Assembly (NCBI RefSeq): GCF_003473485.1
Contig: NC_053045.1
Location: forward strand, 50,014,494-50,078,493
From: Medicago truncatula
Lineage: Eukaryota > Streptophyta > Magnoliopsida > Fabales > Fabaceae
Reading direction: 5' to 3'
DNA length: 64,000 nt
Below the pieces are notes generated by a model. That model saw nothing but the letters and a program-made list of their open reading frames with translations, was not told where the DNA came from and did not search any database. A program made the translations under genes and the position numbers. Shown here piece by piece: positions 12,380 to 25,583 of the stretch (its first letter is position 1; each line of letters opens with the position of its first letter).

Positions 12380-12640
12380 TCAACGATCTTTTCAACTTTA
12401 ATTAGCTTGCTTCCATTACTCACATCCTCCATGAAAGAAATAGTTGTGCCGACTTCCTAATTAAAATTGGTGTTTCTTCTGCTTTGAAGCTCATGGTTCA
12501 CACCTCTCACTTGTAGACTTATCAAACCTCCTCTTTGCAGACCGTATAAAACTTCATTCCATAGAATATTATTATTTTCTCCTCATTTTACTGTCTTTTC
12601 TTTTTGTTTCTCTTAGTTTTATAACAAAAAAAAATTTGAT
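12380..12640 (+). pseudogene. Decayed LINE RNase H tail
   Basis: One plus-strand frame reads HILHERNSCADFLIKIG, which is the last RNase H motif of plant LINE ORF2 (compare HVFREGNCCADKLATLG in the LINE at the left edge). It is followed by a hydrophobic, Leu/Ser-rich end. Stops interrupt the frame upstream. Only this short relic can be supported. Confidence 0.45.
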
Positions 12641-15315
12641 AATGTAAAAAAAAAAAATTACGCTTAAATATATAAATATAAAATATTATTAAAATTTCAA
12701 TTGATGTTTAACTGTATATTTTATTTTCTCTAAAAAAAACTGTATATTTTATTTTATTTGTAAATTAACATTAGCTTTTTTTTTTTTTTGAAATATCAAT
12801 TTATGTTTAACCGCATATTTTATTGTCTTTACATATACGACTTTTAGTACCACCTATACTTTCTCTTTTGTCTTATACACTCAAATAAATTATATTGTCT
12901 ACCAATTTTTTGTTTTTGAAAGATCGATTCTCTATCAATTGTATTCTTATGCTAGCTACTTTGTGCACCAAAACTATATCATAATTGAATAATAATAGTT
13001 GATAATGGGGATTGATTGAGTAGAAACTACTAATTTAGTTGGAATATTGTTTGTGAGTTGTCCTCATCAAAAAGCTGAAAACTAAGGGGTTAACTTTTAT
13101 TCAATCAGCTGAACCGATAATTAGTCACATAATCAGTAAAGATGTGAAAAAACTCTTAATTCACATAATATAGCAAAAAAAGGAAGAAAAAAATATATAT
13201 TATTTGTCAAAAAAATATTGAATTTATATAAATTAAAATGAACTTGGACACAAATAAATAATTTATATGGCGATGTTTTCACAAAAAAATAATAATTAAA
13301 GAAATCAAATTAGTTCATCAAAATTACTGCATGAATAATCGAACTTGAGACCTTAAAAAGTGAACACGACAAGTTCACAAGATGTTTTCACTCTCTACTA
13401 TTTTTCATCAATAAAAATATAGAAAAAGAAGTTGTCTTAAAATTTATCACAAAATATCGTACAAATATCACAACTATTTTCCCACTCTTTTAATATTGTC
13501 TTAACCCTTGTGTTTTAACTACTCGTCGATCCTTATTTTTTCAGTTGTTTCTTTTGGTTCCGTGTTTTGTAAGACTTGTGTGTTTTTTTAGTACGCTTTG
13601 TACTATAAAGAATGTATATTTGGTATTAATGTATTTCATTTTAGTTGGTTAAATTTTTTTGTCTTACACCATCTTTCAATAAATAAATATAGATACTATA
13701 TTCCCTTACCCACAAAGAAACTCATAAGGTACCATACCAAGTATGTGGTATATTGACTAGTTGAAGACGTACCCCCTAAGATGCTTTAAATTTTAAATCA
13801 ATAAGCTAACAGGAGTGATAGCGAATATCCGGTTCCTGTGATTGGCGTTATGTTATGGTTAATTGTATTATTATTTTCTTGTCAACAAACGTAATTATTT
13901 ATCAATATCTTTAGAAACTTCTACGATACATTTAGAAATTTTAGTATACCGGTACTCTTGTTTTAAAAAACTTATAAATTAACGATCATTTTTATGAAAT
14001 AAAAAATTATTTGTTTATATTTATATTTTAGAAAACGTCATATCATAAGAAAAAACATCATTTTATTATTTATAAGGATCATATTAAAAAATTTATATTT
14101 TGTCATAAAAAATAATCAATATTCATTGTTATGAGTAGTAAAAATTTGTAAAAATTAAATTTTATTTCGTCGAAGCTTTTGGTAAATAAAATTTAATTAT
14201 TATAGTTGTCAATGATAGAAAATAATTATTTTTCTTAAAAAAACAACAAATTTATTGGATGTACCATAGAATTTGCCATATCTTTACCCATTGATTTTAA
14301 TTCTGCGGCCTGCCAACCTTGGTTGTGTTTTGTTAAAGAATGACAGCGACAATTATTAGAGCCACAATACAAAGTCTTCTTTTCTAAGCACAATAATTTT
14401 ATCAGTAATCATTCCAACAAAGACATTTTAGTATTACGACTGAATTAAAATATGTGGATTTGTCTTTGAAGTTTTAACTAAAGTCTAAACACGTCACAAG
14501 AGTAGTTAAGAGTTTTTATTTGTCAATTTGTTTCAACTTATTATTTCGTTAATAATATATTTCATTCGTTCATTTTTAATTATCGTTTTTTAAATACTTA
14601 TATTTTGTTTTCAAACTTCAAAATTATATTAACTATTTTTTTTAATTGTATATGCTTGTATCTTTTGGTATTTTATATCATTATATCGTTCTCTAACATA
14701 TGGTGTTTTGATAGTTGTCGGTCAAATTTAAGGATTCATATAAAAGAAATGAATTAATTCATGCGTTAAAAATTCAATTTTTAAGTTTGTTCAAATTGCA
14801 TGAATCAATTCATAATTCATGCTTAATTGAGAATTTATTCATGTAAACCATTTCCTGGGTCTAATAAGATACATTAATTATTTAATAAAAACATAATAAA
14901 AAAATACTTATATTTAAGACCGAAATATTAACTTATGTGTTACAACTCAAACATAACAAACACTAAACATAAAATATATGCTGTACTATTAGCCAAACCT
15001 ATCCAATATTAAAAATGGACTCCACAACGTTCAATCTTATTATTGTTTTACAATGGCTATGTTTACAAGTACTTTGGTATGAATCCCTCAAAAAAAGTAT
15101 TTTGGTATGAAGAAAGTCAATCGAATATGAAACAAATAAATGTTTAATTATAGCTGAAGTCCAAACAAGTTAATAGATAAACTCATGGAATAGTGGTTGG
15201 TCTTGACTCTTGAACATGTCTTCAAATTAAATTTGAGTTTTACCGTCAGAATTGGCTAGGAGAAAGTTTAAGATTGATTTGCTTTGAAAATAAAGAGGCT
15301 ATGAATTAAAATGAC
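12641..15315. other. Gene-free AT-rich spacer
   Basis: About 2.7 kb of AT-rich sequence with many homopolymer runs. I see no open frame with a recognisable domain, no RNA gene and no clear transposon ends. Confidence 0.5.
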
Positions 15316-15449
15316 AAGTCCTTGTGAGCTTAGTTCAGTTGGCAGAGATATTGCATAATTTATGTAGGGGCTGGGGTTCGAATCTTGGACACTCCACTTC
15401 TCCACATTTAATTGTGTGAGCTCTACCCACTAGCTATTAGACCATAAAA
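15316..15449 (+). mobile_element. tRNA-derived SINE, same family as 6748-6878
   Basis: The head shows an A-box-like TTAGTTCAGTTGGCAGAG and a B-box-like GGTTCGAATCTT. The body is the same as in the VPE-intron copy (CTCCACTTCTCCACATTTAA, TGTGTGAGCTCTACCCACTA) and ends in an A-run. Several B-box changes suggest an older or inactive copy. Confidence 0.75.
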
Positions 15450-16184
15450 AAAATGTCAGTTAATTTGAAAGAGCGTGATGGAAAAAAACTTACGTGAAGA
15501 ATATATCGCAAAATGGAAAATGACTTAGAATATAATCGCAATGGTGGAACTGTTTAAGATTGATTTGCTTTTAATATATCTTTTCGAATTTAAACTTACA
15601 TGAAGAACAATTTATCTTTTCGATTTTCAATTTGGAAGTCACGATCGTTACTGTTACTTTGTTGAGCGATTCGTAACAGATCATATGTTATGCGTTGTTA
15701 CACATTATAACGGATAATGATGGATTAGTGCGAGGCTTAGAGCGACGAAATTCAAGAAAAGTAGTTTTTTCTTGCAATCCGAAAGACGCACGAGAAATCA
15801 ATATAGAGTGGAAGGAAAAAAAAAGGTCTAATATGTATTTGATCGGTAAATGGCCCCAAATCACAAGTTGTTCACTTTACAAAAATGGATGTTGTAAAAA
15901 AAGATAGGTTACAAATTGTAGACAATGATCGGTAAACTAATAAACTAAAAACTATAAAACAAAAACAATAAACTAAAGTTCCAAAGCATTATAAAAATAG
16001 AGAATGGAGGCTTTTACTGATAGATAAACAACACATAAAAATTATATTTTCTATATGGAGGGCTGATAGGCAATGCATTCAGCAGTATTTTTGCATACAT
16101 GTGAATAAAATTTAATAAGAAAACTAACTTTTAAGATTATATTATAGAAGTAAAACGTGGTGAATCTGAATCACAATCATTGGA
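15450..16184. other. Spacer without gene
   Basis: No gene is recognised. A 70-codon plus-strand open frame at 15695-15907 has no domain and a composition like its surroundings. Confidence 0.4.
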
Positions 16185-18510
16185 AGCAGGAAATGTACAA
16201 TTTAGTACAAATGTGTAAATAACTATGGGTTCTTAAGATGGTTCTGCAAAATCCAAGTTTAAATGCCTTACTTTCTCCCAGAAAACAAAAAAATATATAT
16301 ACACCAAAATTTGTCCAGAGTAACAACAGTTCATGGAAGAAAAAATGTGTTTCCTTTTTTCTTTTGAATGTTTTCTTTTGGCTAACCTTATAATAGTACA
16401 ATAAAAAATACCCCCCAAAAAATAAAACAACTATATGACAATGAAACATAATGCATGTATCAAAGGGAAGATAATCCTCCTGATTAGGACACCAAGGAAA
16501 TCCATTAAGCAGCAACTTCTTGTCAATAATTTGTGGTAAGTTCATTCTGAATGTTTCGAGATACCGTATCAAACCTGTCAAACTGCATTGAGTAGGATGC
16601 ACGGCCCTCTGTCAGCACCCTAAGTGTACCGACATACAGAAACATCTCAGCACCTGTTTTCACAACCACCAAAAGGAAGAAAACAATATTCAGTTCTAGA
16701 TGATACAACAAACACAACTGAGACATTGACATCGATAATAATTTGAAAAATGGAAGAAATTGAATGTAACTACAAGTGTCGGACACCAGATACGTCTTTC
16801 TTTAATATGAAGCATCGGTGCTGCATAGCTTTCAAATAATTAATATCTTAAAATTTAATAAATGAACATGGACGATAAGGTTTTGTGACTTACGTAGAGT
16901 TTATCTGGTTTCTCACCAACACTTATGATTTGGCCTCTTCTTCTGCTGAGATCACCAAGTACATCTTCATAATGTTCTTCAGGAGTAACAACTTCAAGTT
17001 TCATTGTAGGTTCAAGCATTAATGGTTTGGCTTTTCTCATTCCTTCCATAAAAGCTAGGCTTGCTGCCAACTGGAATGCCTTCACACTTGAATCCACATC
17101 ATGGTAAGTACTATCCACAAGTACTGCGCGTACACCAACAACCGGAAAGCCGGCTAGAACACCATTGCTCATGCAATTTTCCAATCCTTTAAAAACCCCA
17201 GTATAATGAATTCTTCTGGAAGTGCTTCTTCTTTGATTTTATTCTCAAATTTGTATCCACTACTTGGGTCCATGGGTTCAAAATGTATGGTTTATTGAAC
17301 ACATACCTCACTTCTGTGACTTCAGAAATGCTTTCCCTATAGTTTGCTTGGGGAGCACCAACATTAGCTTCTACCTGCATTAACAAACATTAGATATGTG
17401 ATCTTCACAAAATTTATGCTATGACATAAAAACATACACATTCTTACATAAAACTGATGAAGATCGGAAAGAAAAAGGAATCATCTCAAGAAAGTAATCA
17501 TGTAATAGGGGTAGAAAAATAGCATCAATTTACAAATGATCATCCTTGATCGGATGACAGACATGGATTTATTCAAGGATCATAGTCATGCCTCGTAAGC
17601 ATTTTTTTTTTTCATGACGAATTCATTTGAGAAAATTGAGAGAGAAAAAACACAACCATGTTAACAGATACAGAAAATTCTCATAAACGAAACAAAGAAT
17701 ATAACCTTAAATTCTCTTTTGAGACGATCAACAATGGTTTCAAGATGCAATTCTCCCGTTCCTTGAATGATCGTCCGGTCCTCTTTATCTTGGGATACGC
17801 GGAAAGAAGGGTCTTCCTCTGCAAGCTTGATTAAACCAGCTTCCATCTTCTCCATGTCAGCTTTAGTTTTGGGTTCAATTGCAATCTTAATAACATGAAC
17901 AGGGAAGTCCATCTGATCAAGCACGAATGGACCCTTGGGGTCACACAACGTCTCACCTGCTATAGTATCTTTCAAACCAACAAGAGTAACAATATCCATC
18001 CACTAGAAAATAACTAACAAAACAGAAAAATATCAATCTCCAACAAAAAGAAATTAAAAAAGGGTCATTTCATATGTGTAAGCTGATGCATAAAATGGAT
18101 TGAGATTCTTTCATGACAAGGTTATAATAAAGTAATGTATCTATATTTTGATAGGATGTTATCTATTTAATAATATATGTAGATTGAAATAAAGACATGC
18201 ATGCATGCACAATAAAATTTACAAAACACAAAACACTAGAGTGAAAAATATACCCGTAGACATTGTGAAAACTGAGAAATTTCTCCTTGTTTGAGGTTCA
18301 AGCAAGTTGAGGTGAAGTGGAGATAATTCAAGTAGTCTCAAAGAACTGTGAATAATTAAAGGAAGCGAAAGAGCGAGTGTGTGGACTGAAAGCCATTATC
18401 TCTTATCCTATTTTCCATGGTTGGAGACAAAACGTGGACTACAATTTTTTGGAACTGCGATTGGAAGTTTCCAAGTCCAGGCTTGAAATTTTGGGATGAC
18501 ATCTAATCTA
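16185..18510 (-). repeat. Partial tandem duplicate of the plastid EF-G locus
   Basis: Not only exon remnants but also the 3' flank and intron sequence match the EF-G gene next door. The 3' flank at 16185-16500 corresponds to 19700-19985, and the intron-1-like part at 18060-18240 to about 22850-22980. A sequence at 18410-18500 matches 24440-24595, upstream of the intact gene (shared TTTTCCATGGTTGGAGACAAA, then TGCGATTGGAA.GTTTCCAA). Because introns are kept, this was a DNA-level duplication and not retrocopying. Large parts, including most of exon 2, are missing. Confidence 0.85.
16508..18400 (-). pseudogene. Truncated pseudogene of plastid elongation factor G
   Basis: Remnants in gene order: exon 1 end (about 18400-18257, recognisable by RRNFSVF-like and MST coding); the last 290 bases of exon 2 (about 17999-17706, [14 protein letters not shown] to [17 protein letters not shown]); exon 3 (about 17375-16895); and exon 4 (about 16640-16520, GRASYSMQF). 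The whole GTP-binding domain (motifs [21 protein letters not shown] of the intact copy) is gone. Exon 3 has lost the [11 protein letters not shown] region and is frameshifted. Exon 4 has lost about 22 bases after its splice site and stops early. It cannot make a working translocase. A transcript is possible but nothing shows one. Confidence 0.9.
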
Positions 18511-18614
18511 ATATTAACACTAATCAGGTGTTTCAATGAAAACCTAATGATACACTTATGAATTCTAGTTTTGAAAATGATGAATTTGGACCTATTAACT
18601 TATCATTAAACGTA

Positions 18615-19465
18615 ATACTGTTTGATAAAAATAGCGGATAGCTTATAAACTGTCTGATAGCTTATAGTTGATAGCTAATGACTGATAGCTGATAGTTTAT
18701 AGTTGATAGCTGATGACCAATAAGTTAGTTGAAGTGTTTGGTAAAATTAACGGTTCAATTAGCTGCTCAGTGTAAAATGACATAAAAAAGGTTTTTTCTA
18801 GATTACCTTTAAAGAATGGTGGGTAATTTACCCACCAACCAATGAAAATGAGCAATTTGTTGGTGGGGTCAAGATAGTTCATGGATACCACTTAAAAATG
18901 TGCTTATGTGGCTAATGTGTATTGATTGGGGTAAATTACCCACCATTCTTCCATGGGTACCCTAGTTGTCACCTAAAACTATTTGTAAAAAAAATATATA
19001 AACTAGACGTGAATCTCTCTAAAAAAAATAAAACTTGATGCAAGACAAGTTTAATATAATGGGCAAAGAATTTAACCGAACAAAATAAAAATAACGCCTT
19101 TCGAAAAAAATTAACGTAACCATATACAATTAAATTATCCTTAGGAAAATGTAAAATGAAATGCATTAGTAAAAACGAAATTTTATTAAAAAAAAAGTAG
19201 ATCTTTTATTTGTGAGCATTTAAAACATAGATATTTTATTTGAAATTATAAAGGGTAAAACTGAATTTTAGAATAAATATTAAGGGTAAAATTGAAAGAA
19301 AAAATGATAAGCTATAAGCTCAAACGCTACTTGAAATAGCGTCTGAAAAAAAGCTTATAAGCTCGTGAAATAAGCTATAAGTTCGTGGTGAAAAAGCTTT
19401 TTTGGTCAAACGAGTTTATAAGCTACTCGCTATAAGCTTGTTTTTTTGTCTTACCAAACAGACCC
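18615..19465. mobile_element. Tourist-like (PIF/Harbinger-type) element, copy 1
   Basis: 851 bp flanked by GTA at 18612-18614 and 19466-19468. The right end is CCAAACAGACCC. The left end has diverged (ATACTGTTTGATAAAAATAGCGG) but lines up with copies 2 and 3. Sub-terminal regions carry many AGCTTATAAGCT-type short repeats. It has no transposase. It lies between the EF-G pseudogene and the intact EF-G gene and is itself interrupted by a small MITE (18798-18965). Confidence 0.75.
18798..18965. mobile_element. Small MITE nested in Tourist-like copy 1
   Basis: 168 bp with inverted ends of about 35 bases. The core AAGAATGGTGGGTAATTTAC at the left is mirrored by GTAAATTACCCACCATTCTT at the right, and CTAG..TACC matches outside it. 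The other two Tourist-like copies lack this segment, so it inserted later. The target duplication is not clear. Confidence 0.65.
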
Positions 19466-19988
19466 GTACATAAACACATTTTAAGTGTGTTTGCTAAAAT
19501 TAGGGTAATAGTGCAGATAATATATGACATAAAAAGCTGTTGTCATAGCAATGTCTTATACATTTATATTTTATATTGATACTGATATAGATTGGAATAA
19601 TGATAATACTACTAGAAACCAGAAATTAGATGAAGTAAGCCAACATCATTCAGAATGAACATCACTTCTAATCAAAACACATTACCATGTTGACAAACTA
19701 CAGATGTGTAAATAACTATGGGTTCTGCAAAATCCAAGTTTAAACGCCTTACTTTCTCCCAAAAAAATAAATATACATCAAAATTTGTCCAATAACAGTT
19801 CATGGAAGAAAAACCGTGTTCCTTTTTCCTTCTGAATGCTTTTTTTTTTTTTTTTTGCTAACCTTGTATTAGTACATGAAAAAATACAATAAAAAATACC
19901 CCCCAAAAAATAAAATGACTATAGAACAATCATAATACAAGTATCAAAAGGAAGATAACCCTCGTGGTTAGGACACCAAGGAAATAAA

Positions 19989-22900
19989 TTATGCAGAAAC
20001 TTCTTGCACTTTTGTGGCAAGTTGATTCTGAATGTGTTGAGGTACCACATCAAACATGGCTAATTGCATAGAGTATGATGCACGACCCTTTGTCATCCCT
20101 CTTAGTGTACTGACATACTGAAACATCTCAGCAAGAGGTACTAATGAATCAACCACCTGTTTTCACCAAAAGGAAGAAAACAATGTTCAGTTCTAATTAG
20201 TACAGCACAAGCACTTTCATGCTATGAAGTACTGACACTAATACCGACACATTGACATCAATAACAATTTTAAAAATGGATGAAATTGAATGTAACTACA
20301 AGTATTGGACACCAGATACGTCATTAATATGAAGTGTCGTGCTACATAGCTTTCAAATCATACCTTCAAATTTAATATATGCACATGGAGAAAGGGTTTT
20401 GTGACTTACCTTGAGTCCACCTGGTTTGTCACCAAAACTATTGATTTGGCCTCTTCTTGAGTTGAGATCACCAATTACATCTCCTAAATGTTCTTCAGGA
20501 GTAACAACTTCAACTTTCATTATAGGTTCAAGCATTCTCGGTCCGGCTTTTCTTATTCCTTCCCGAAAAGCTCCTCTTGCTGCCAACTGGAAAGCCAACA
20601 CACTTGAATCTACATCATGGTAAGAACCATCCACAAGTACTGCACGTACATCGACAACTGGAAATCCGGCCAGAACACCATTGCTCATACACTCTTCCAA
20701 TCCTTTAACAACCCCAGGAATGTATTCTTTTGGAACTGCTCCTCCTTTGATTTCACTCTTGAATTCATATCCACTACCTGGCTCCATTGGTTCGAACCGT
20801 ACGGTTATATCTGCAAACTGACCTTGTCCACCTGATTGTTTCTTGTGCACATACCTCGCTTCATGGATTTTGGAAATGCTTTCCCTGTAGTTTACTTGGG
20901 GAGCACCAACATTAGCTTCAACCTGCATAAACAAGTTTAAGATAATGTGATATTCGCAAAATTAATAATATTATATATCAACATAACAAACAAACAAAAA
21001 ACACATTTTTGCATAAAACTGCTGAAGGAAGGAAAGAAAAAGGGATTATAATCCCAAGAAACTTATCATATAAAAGGGGAAGGAAAATGGTATCAATTAA
21101 CAAACAATCATATGCTTGATCGGATGATAGACATGGATTTAATCAAGGATCAGAGTCATGTCTCATAAGCATATTTTTTTCATGCCTAATTCATTCCTTC
21201 TCCTTATTTTTTTATCAGGATTTGATCAACATTGGATGTTTAACTTAAAATATATGAAAGATAAATTGAGAGAAAAAACACAGCCATGTTAACAGATATT
21301 GAAAAATTCTTAAAAACCAAATAAATATATGAAAGATTAATTGAGAGAGAGAAAAACACAGCCATGTTAACAGATATCGAAAAATTCTTAAAAACCAAAT
21401 AATGATTATAACCTTATATTCTCTTTTGAGACGATCAACAATGATTTCAAGATGCAATTCTCCCATTCCTTCAATCACTGTCTGATTTATCTCTTCATCA
21501 CGGGAGAAGTGGAAAGAAGGGTCTTCTTGTGCAAGCTTGACTAAACCAGCTGCCATCTTGTCAATATCAGCTTTAGTTTTGGGTTCAATTGCAATCTTAA
21601 TCACAGGATCAGGGAAGTCCATCCGCTCAAGCACGACCGGACTCTCGGGGTCACACAACGTTTCACCTGTTATAGTATCTTTCAAACCAGCAAGAGCAAC
21701 AATATCCCCTGTTAAAGCCACTTTAACGTCTTCTCTGCTGTTTGCGTGCATTTCTAAAAGTCTACCAATTCTCTCCTTTTTCCCTTTGTTTGAATTGAGT
21801 ACATAAGACCCTGCAGTTAGCTTTCCAGAGTACACCCTGACAAATGTAAGGGAGCCTACAAATGAATCACTCATGATCTTAAAAGCTAGTCCAGAAAATG
21901 GTTCATCATCACCAGCTATCCTCTCTATTGTTGCTTCTGGGTTTTCAGGATCAGTGCCCTTCATTGGTGGTACGTCAAGTGGTGATGGTAGATAATCCAC
22001 TACAGCATCTAACAATGGTTGGACTCCCTTGTTTTTGAAAGCTGATCCACACATCACTGGCACAAAAGTGGCTGCTATGGATCCCTTCCTGATTAATTTT
22101 TTTATAGTTGCTTCATCTGGTTCAACTCCTTCTAGATAGTTCTCCATAGCCTCATCATCTAGCTCAACTATGGTTTCTATCATCTGAGATCTGTAATCTT
22201 GAGCCTGCTCTAGGAGATCTACAGGTATATCTTCATAAGTAAACTTGGCACCAAGTTCTTCTCCACCCCAAACTATGGCTTTCATCCTAACAAGATCAAT
22301 AACTCCCTTAAAGGAATCTTCTGCACCAATTGGTAGCTGAAGTACAAGTGGTTTAGCACCCAAATTTGTCACTATCATGTCTCTTGTTCGGAAAAAGTTC
22401 GCTCCAAGGCGGTCCATTTTATTGACGAAACAAATTCGCGGGACTCCATATCTATCAGCTTGCCTCCACACAGTTTCTGATTGTGGCTCCACACCAGCAA
22501 CACTGTCAAACAAGCATATAGCTCCATCCAGCACCCTAAGAGCACGCTCCACTTCTAAGGTGAAGTCAACATGACCAGGAGTATCAATGATGTTGATCCT
22601 GTGATTATCCCAGAAAGTGGTGGTTGCAGCAGAAGTAATGGTAATCCCTCTTTCTTGTTCTTGTTCCATCCAGTCCATTGTTGCCGTTCCCTCATGCACC
22701 TCTCCAATTTTGTAGTTCCTTCCAGTATAGAAGAGAATCCGTTCAGTTGTAGTTGTCTTTCCAGCGTCTATGTGAGCCATGATACCAATGTTGCGATAAT
22801 CTTTCAATGGAACAGCACGCTTCGCCTCTACAAACAAAGAAAGTTAAAAAGGGTCATCACATATGTAAAAGCTGATGCATGAAATAGATTAAGATTTTCA

Positions 22901-23721
22901 CGTAATAAGTTTATTTAAAAGTATTGTATCAACCTATGTTTCAATGAACTTTGACAGTGTTTTATCTATTTAAGACCAAAGAAGGAAGAGACAGAGATAC
23001 AAAAAATCTTCATTCGAACTTGTGATGAGAAGATTCATTCACACAACCTCATAATCATTTTCAAAAGGATAAAAGCAAAACTACTTAGAGGACTAAATTA
23101 GGTAAAATTTTCCTTTTACGATGCTTGTGTCATATCCTGTTTTGTGATTCATGAATGGTTAAACTCTGAAACTGTTTAGGTTTGTTGAGCATTTGAGGGG
23201 CTTTAACAACGTGTTCATTTGGTAACTGTGTTTGATTGCATCCATTACTGAAGACAGCGCAGTTGGCTATGTAATCGAGCATTTGGGAGAGGAGCATATT
23301 CCAGGTATACGTTATGATTAGTTTAGAATATGTTAGAGTCCATCATTCTCTTTTATTGAATGATTTTCTAATACTTAACTACCTAACCTAACAAAAACAC
23401 ATTTAGATTATATTAATAGATTGAAACAAAGAGAAAGACATGCAAGATGAAAACAGTAAAGTGAAAGAAATACATACCATCTGGAGTGGACATGGCGAAA
23501 ACTGAGAAATTTCTTCTTGTTCGAACAAGTTGGGGAGAAGTGGGTTTAATTGGAGAAGTTCGAAAGAATTGTGATAATGAAGATGAAGAGAAAGAACGGG
23601 ATTGTACTGGGCGAAAACATGTGCCCATGAAACGAAGTGGAGAAAGAAGGGTAGGTTTTCGGTGAGAGCCATTAAGACTACAGAGAGAAGAAGTTGCCAC
23701 TTGAAATGATTCTGCTGCCAT
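19989..23721 (-). CDS. SCO1: Plastid translation elongation factor G (EF-G), four exons
   Basis: Exons in transcript order: 23721-23478, 22827-21413, 20922-20410, 20156-19989. Splice sites are GT/AG and phases close to 779 aa, the usual size for chloroplast EF-G. Residues 1 to about 80 are Ser/Arg-rich without acids early on, as in a transit peptide. The GTPase motifs are visible: AHIDAGKTT (99-107), DTPGHVDF (163-170), NKMD (217-220). Domain II, III and IV sequences follow ([37 protein letters not shown]). Family knowledge: EF-G uses GTP to move tRNA and mRNA through the ribosome. The plastid form in Arabidopsis is SCO1, needed for normal chloroplast development in seedlings. The symbol is given by that similarity. 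A decayed tandem partner lies just downstream. I see no TATA box close to the start. Confidence 0.95.
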
Positions 23722-25239
23722 AGTTTAAAGCTTTCTTCTATCCCTTTGGTGTTTGGGATAAAGAAGAAAGGCCTCTAGTTTTCGGTAAGGTTGTGTCCCT
23801 CAACTCCAACCCCTTTTATTGTTTTTCATTTATCCTAAATTATTATCATTATTTTTATGTATATTGTATAAGATTGATAATTATTATTAATAGTTTAATA
23901 CCATTCCTTCAAAAAGTGAAAAAAATATTTATAAACAAAGTTCAATTCAATTGGTAATTGCATATATGTAAAGATGATGAAATACATTGATTTGAGTTCG
24001 AATATGAGATTTCTCACTTCTCTGTATCAAAAAAATAAAATAAATTTAAGCTTCATCGCAAATGAATTTAACAAATATTAATAATGAAAAAAAAAAAGTT
24101 CTTCTCAAAATTATTAGTGGTTCGTGGAGTAGTTAGAGCAGCATAATAAAAAAACAAAATCAGGAGGAGCAACATAATAAACTCAAAATATCTTAAAGTG
24201 ATATGAAACAAAATCATATACAAAATTGAATAAAAAGCAGGATAATATCATTAACTTTTTTTTAAGGGTGTACCATTAACTTTTTTATCATTCAAACTAA
24301 ATAAGGTTACATGATTTTATTAATCTGTAAGAAATTGAAATTAGTTATGTTTGCTTATAATTTCTAAATAAAAAAATAGCATTACTTATTATTGAGTTTA
24401 GAGGAAGTACGTGGTTACCTTACATTATTTGAGTTTAGAGCTATCCATTTTCCATGGTTGGAGACAAAAGGCAACGTGGACAACAATCAGCCCAACCTTT
24501 TGGAGCAGATGACTGCGATTGGAAAGTTTCCAAATCTAGGCATGAACCCTGATTTATCAATTGAAATTTTGGATTTAATATTCAACATTCATACATGTAC
24601 ACCATAAATTTTGCACAAACTAATAATAACTTAAAAACCTCATTTTAGATTTCACCTTAAACATCCATCAATTAGATGCGCGACCCGTGCGAGCACAATA
24701 AATTAAAAGCATGTTAAATATAATATAATTGAAACTTCATTACAACATCACATGTGATAACTAATAACATTAAACTTTTTTATGAAGCTCCATTACAAAA
24801 TTATGTTCGTATAATAAATAATCAAAATATAGTTTGTGATGTTTGCAGACTTTGGTGAGCATATATTTGAAGTGAGTGTCTTTCCTACCTTTGAAGAAAG
24901 GCGTTCCAATTAAAAATAATTTGAAACACTTTGTACCATTCATAGAAAGTTTAACCGTAGGCTGAGCATGGTTATGCAAGAAGACTGGATATGGCTTTAT
25001 TCGATTTCCTAGAACTGAACTAAATGTTTACTTCTCAAGAAAAAAAGTAAGTGCATGAACAATATGCAATATCAAGAAACACTGAATTGTACTCATCCGG
25101 ATTCTAACACCTCAACATACTAAGTATAATTGATATTTTAGTACAAAACAGCCACTACTCATCCATTTTGGTACTCAAAATACAAAGGGAAAATATAGCA
25201 AAAACTCATCCATGTTGTGAGCGAGATAATTTGAAATTC
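23722..25239. other. Upstream flank of EF-G, no gene
   Basis: The stretch at 24440-24595 matches the sequence just upstream of the EF-G pseudogene (18410-18500). It therefore marks the outer limit of the duplicated unit rather than a coding exon. A 71-codon open frame covering it at 24392-24607 is discarded for that reason. The rest is AT-rich spacer. Confidence 0.5.
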
Positions 25240-25579
25240 TTAATTGATATCAGGACAAAACACCAACAACAAAAAGGACCTTGTGATGCGTGAGTAGAAC
25301 AGAAAAATAACGACATCACAAAGTTCAAATAAACTCAGATTACAACTCAAAATATTAAGAAAAAGGCGTCGATTTGCAAAAATGACAGTGATCCAAGAAC
25401 CAGCCAAAATCCTGTAAAAATTCTTCAAAACAGCCCAACCATCATCAAAATAAACTTTCCCGTTCCTCTTTTCCACAGCTACCTCAATCTCATTCTGGTT
25501 TGGATCACGCAATATCACAAAAGGACCAACTTGCAAACCAAACCCTCTTGCAAAGCATGCAGGCAGCCTACCCTCTCGC
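25240..25579 (-). pseudogene. B3 DNA-binding domain exon, rest of the gene not found
   Basis: An acceptor-like ATAG at 25580-25583 precedes an open frame that reads LPACFARGFGL, then FVILRDPNQNEIEVAVEK, KVYFDDGW, FYRILAGSWITVIFANRRLF. This is the order of a plant B3 domain: an LP..F start, strands with a central basic/hydrophobic pattern, a YF..GW turn, and a final G-hydrophobic-F strand. B3 proteins are plant transcription factors that bind DNA in the nucleus. After the domain the frame runs about 25 residues of low-quality, hydrophobic sequence to a TAA. No ATG exon is clear; a possible preceding exon lies at 27993-28092. It may be a gene fragment or the last exon of a weakly conserved gene. 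Confidence 0.5.
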
Positions 25580-25583
25580 TATA

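Noticed and set aside
16177..16786. Overlapping minus-strand open frames of 65-141 codons
   Set aside because: They lie in the duplicated 3' flank of the EF-G pseudogene and in its exon 4 relic; the intact copy shows this flank is non-coding.
24392..24607. 71-codon plus-strand open frame
   Set aside because: Part of the flank shared with the sequence upstream of the EF-G pseudogene; no domain, and the shared copy is not open.
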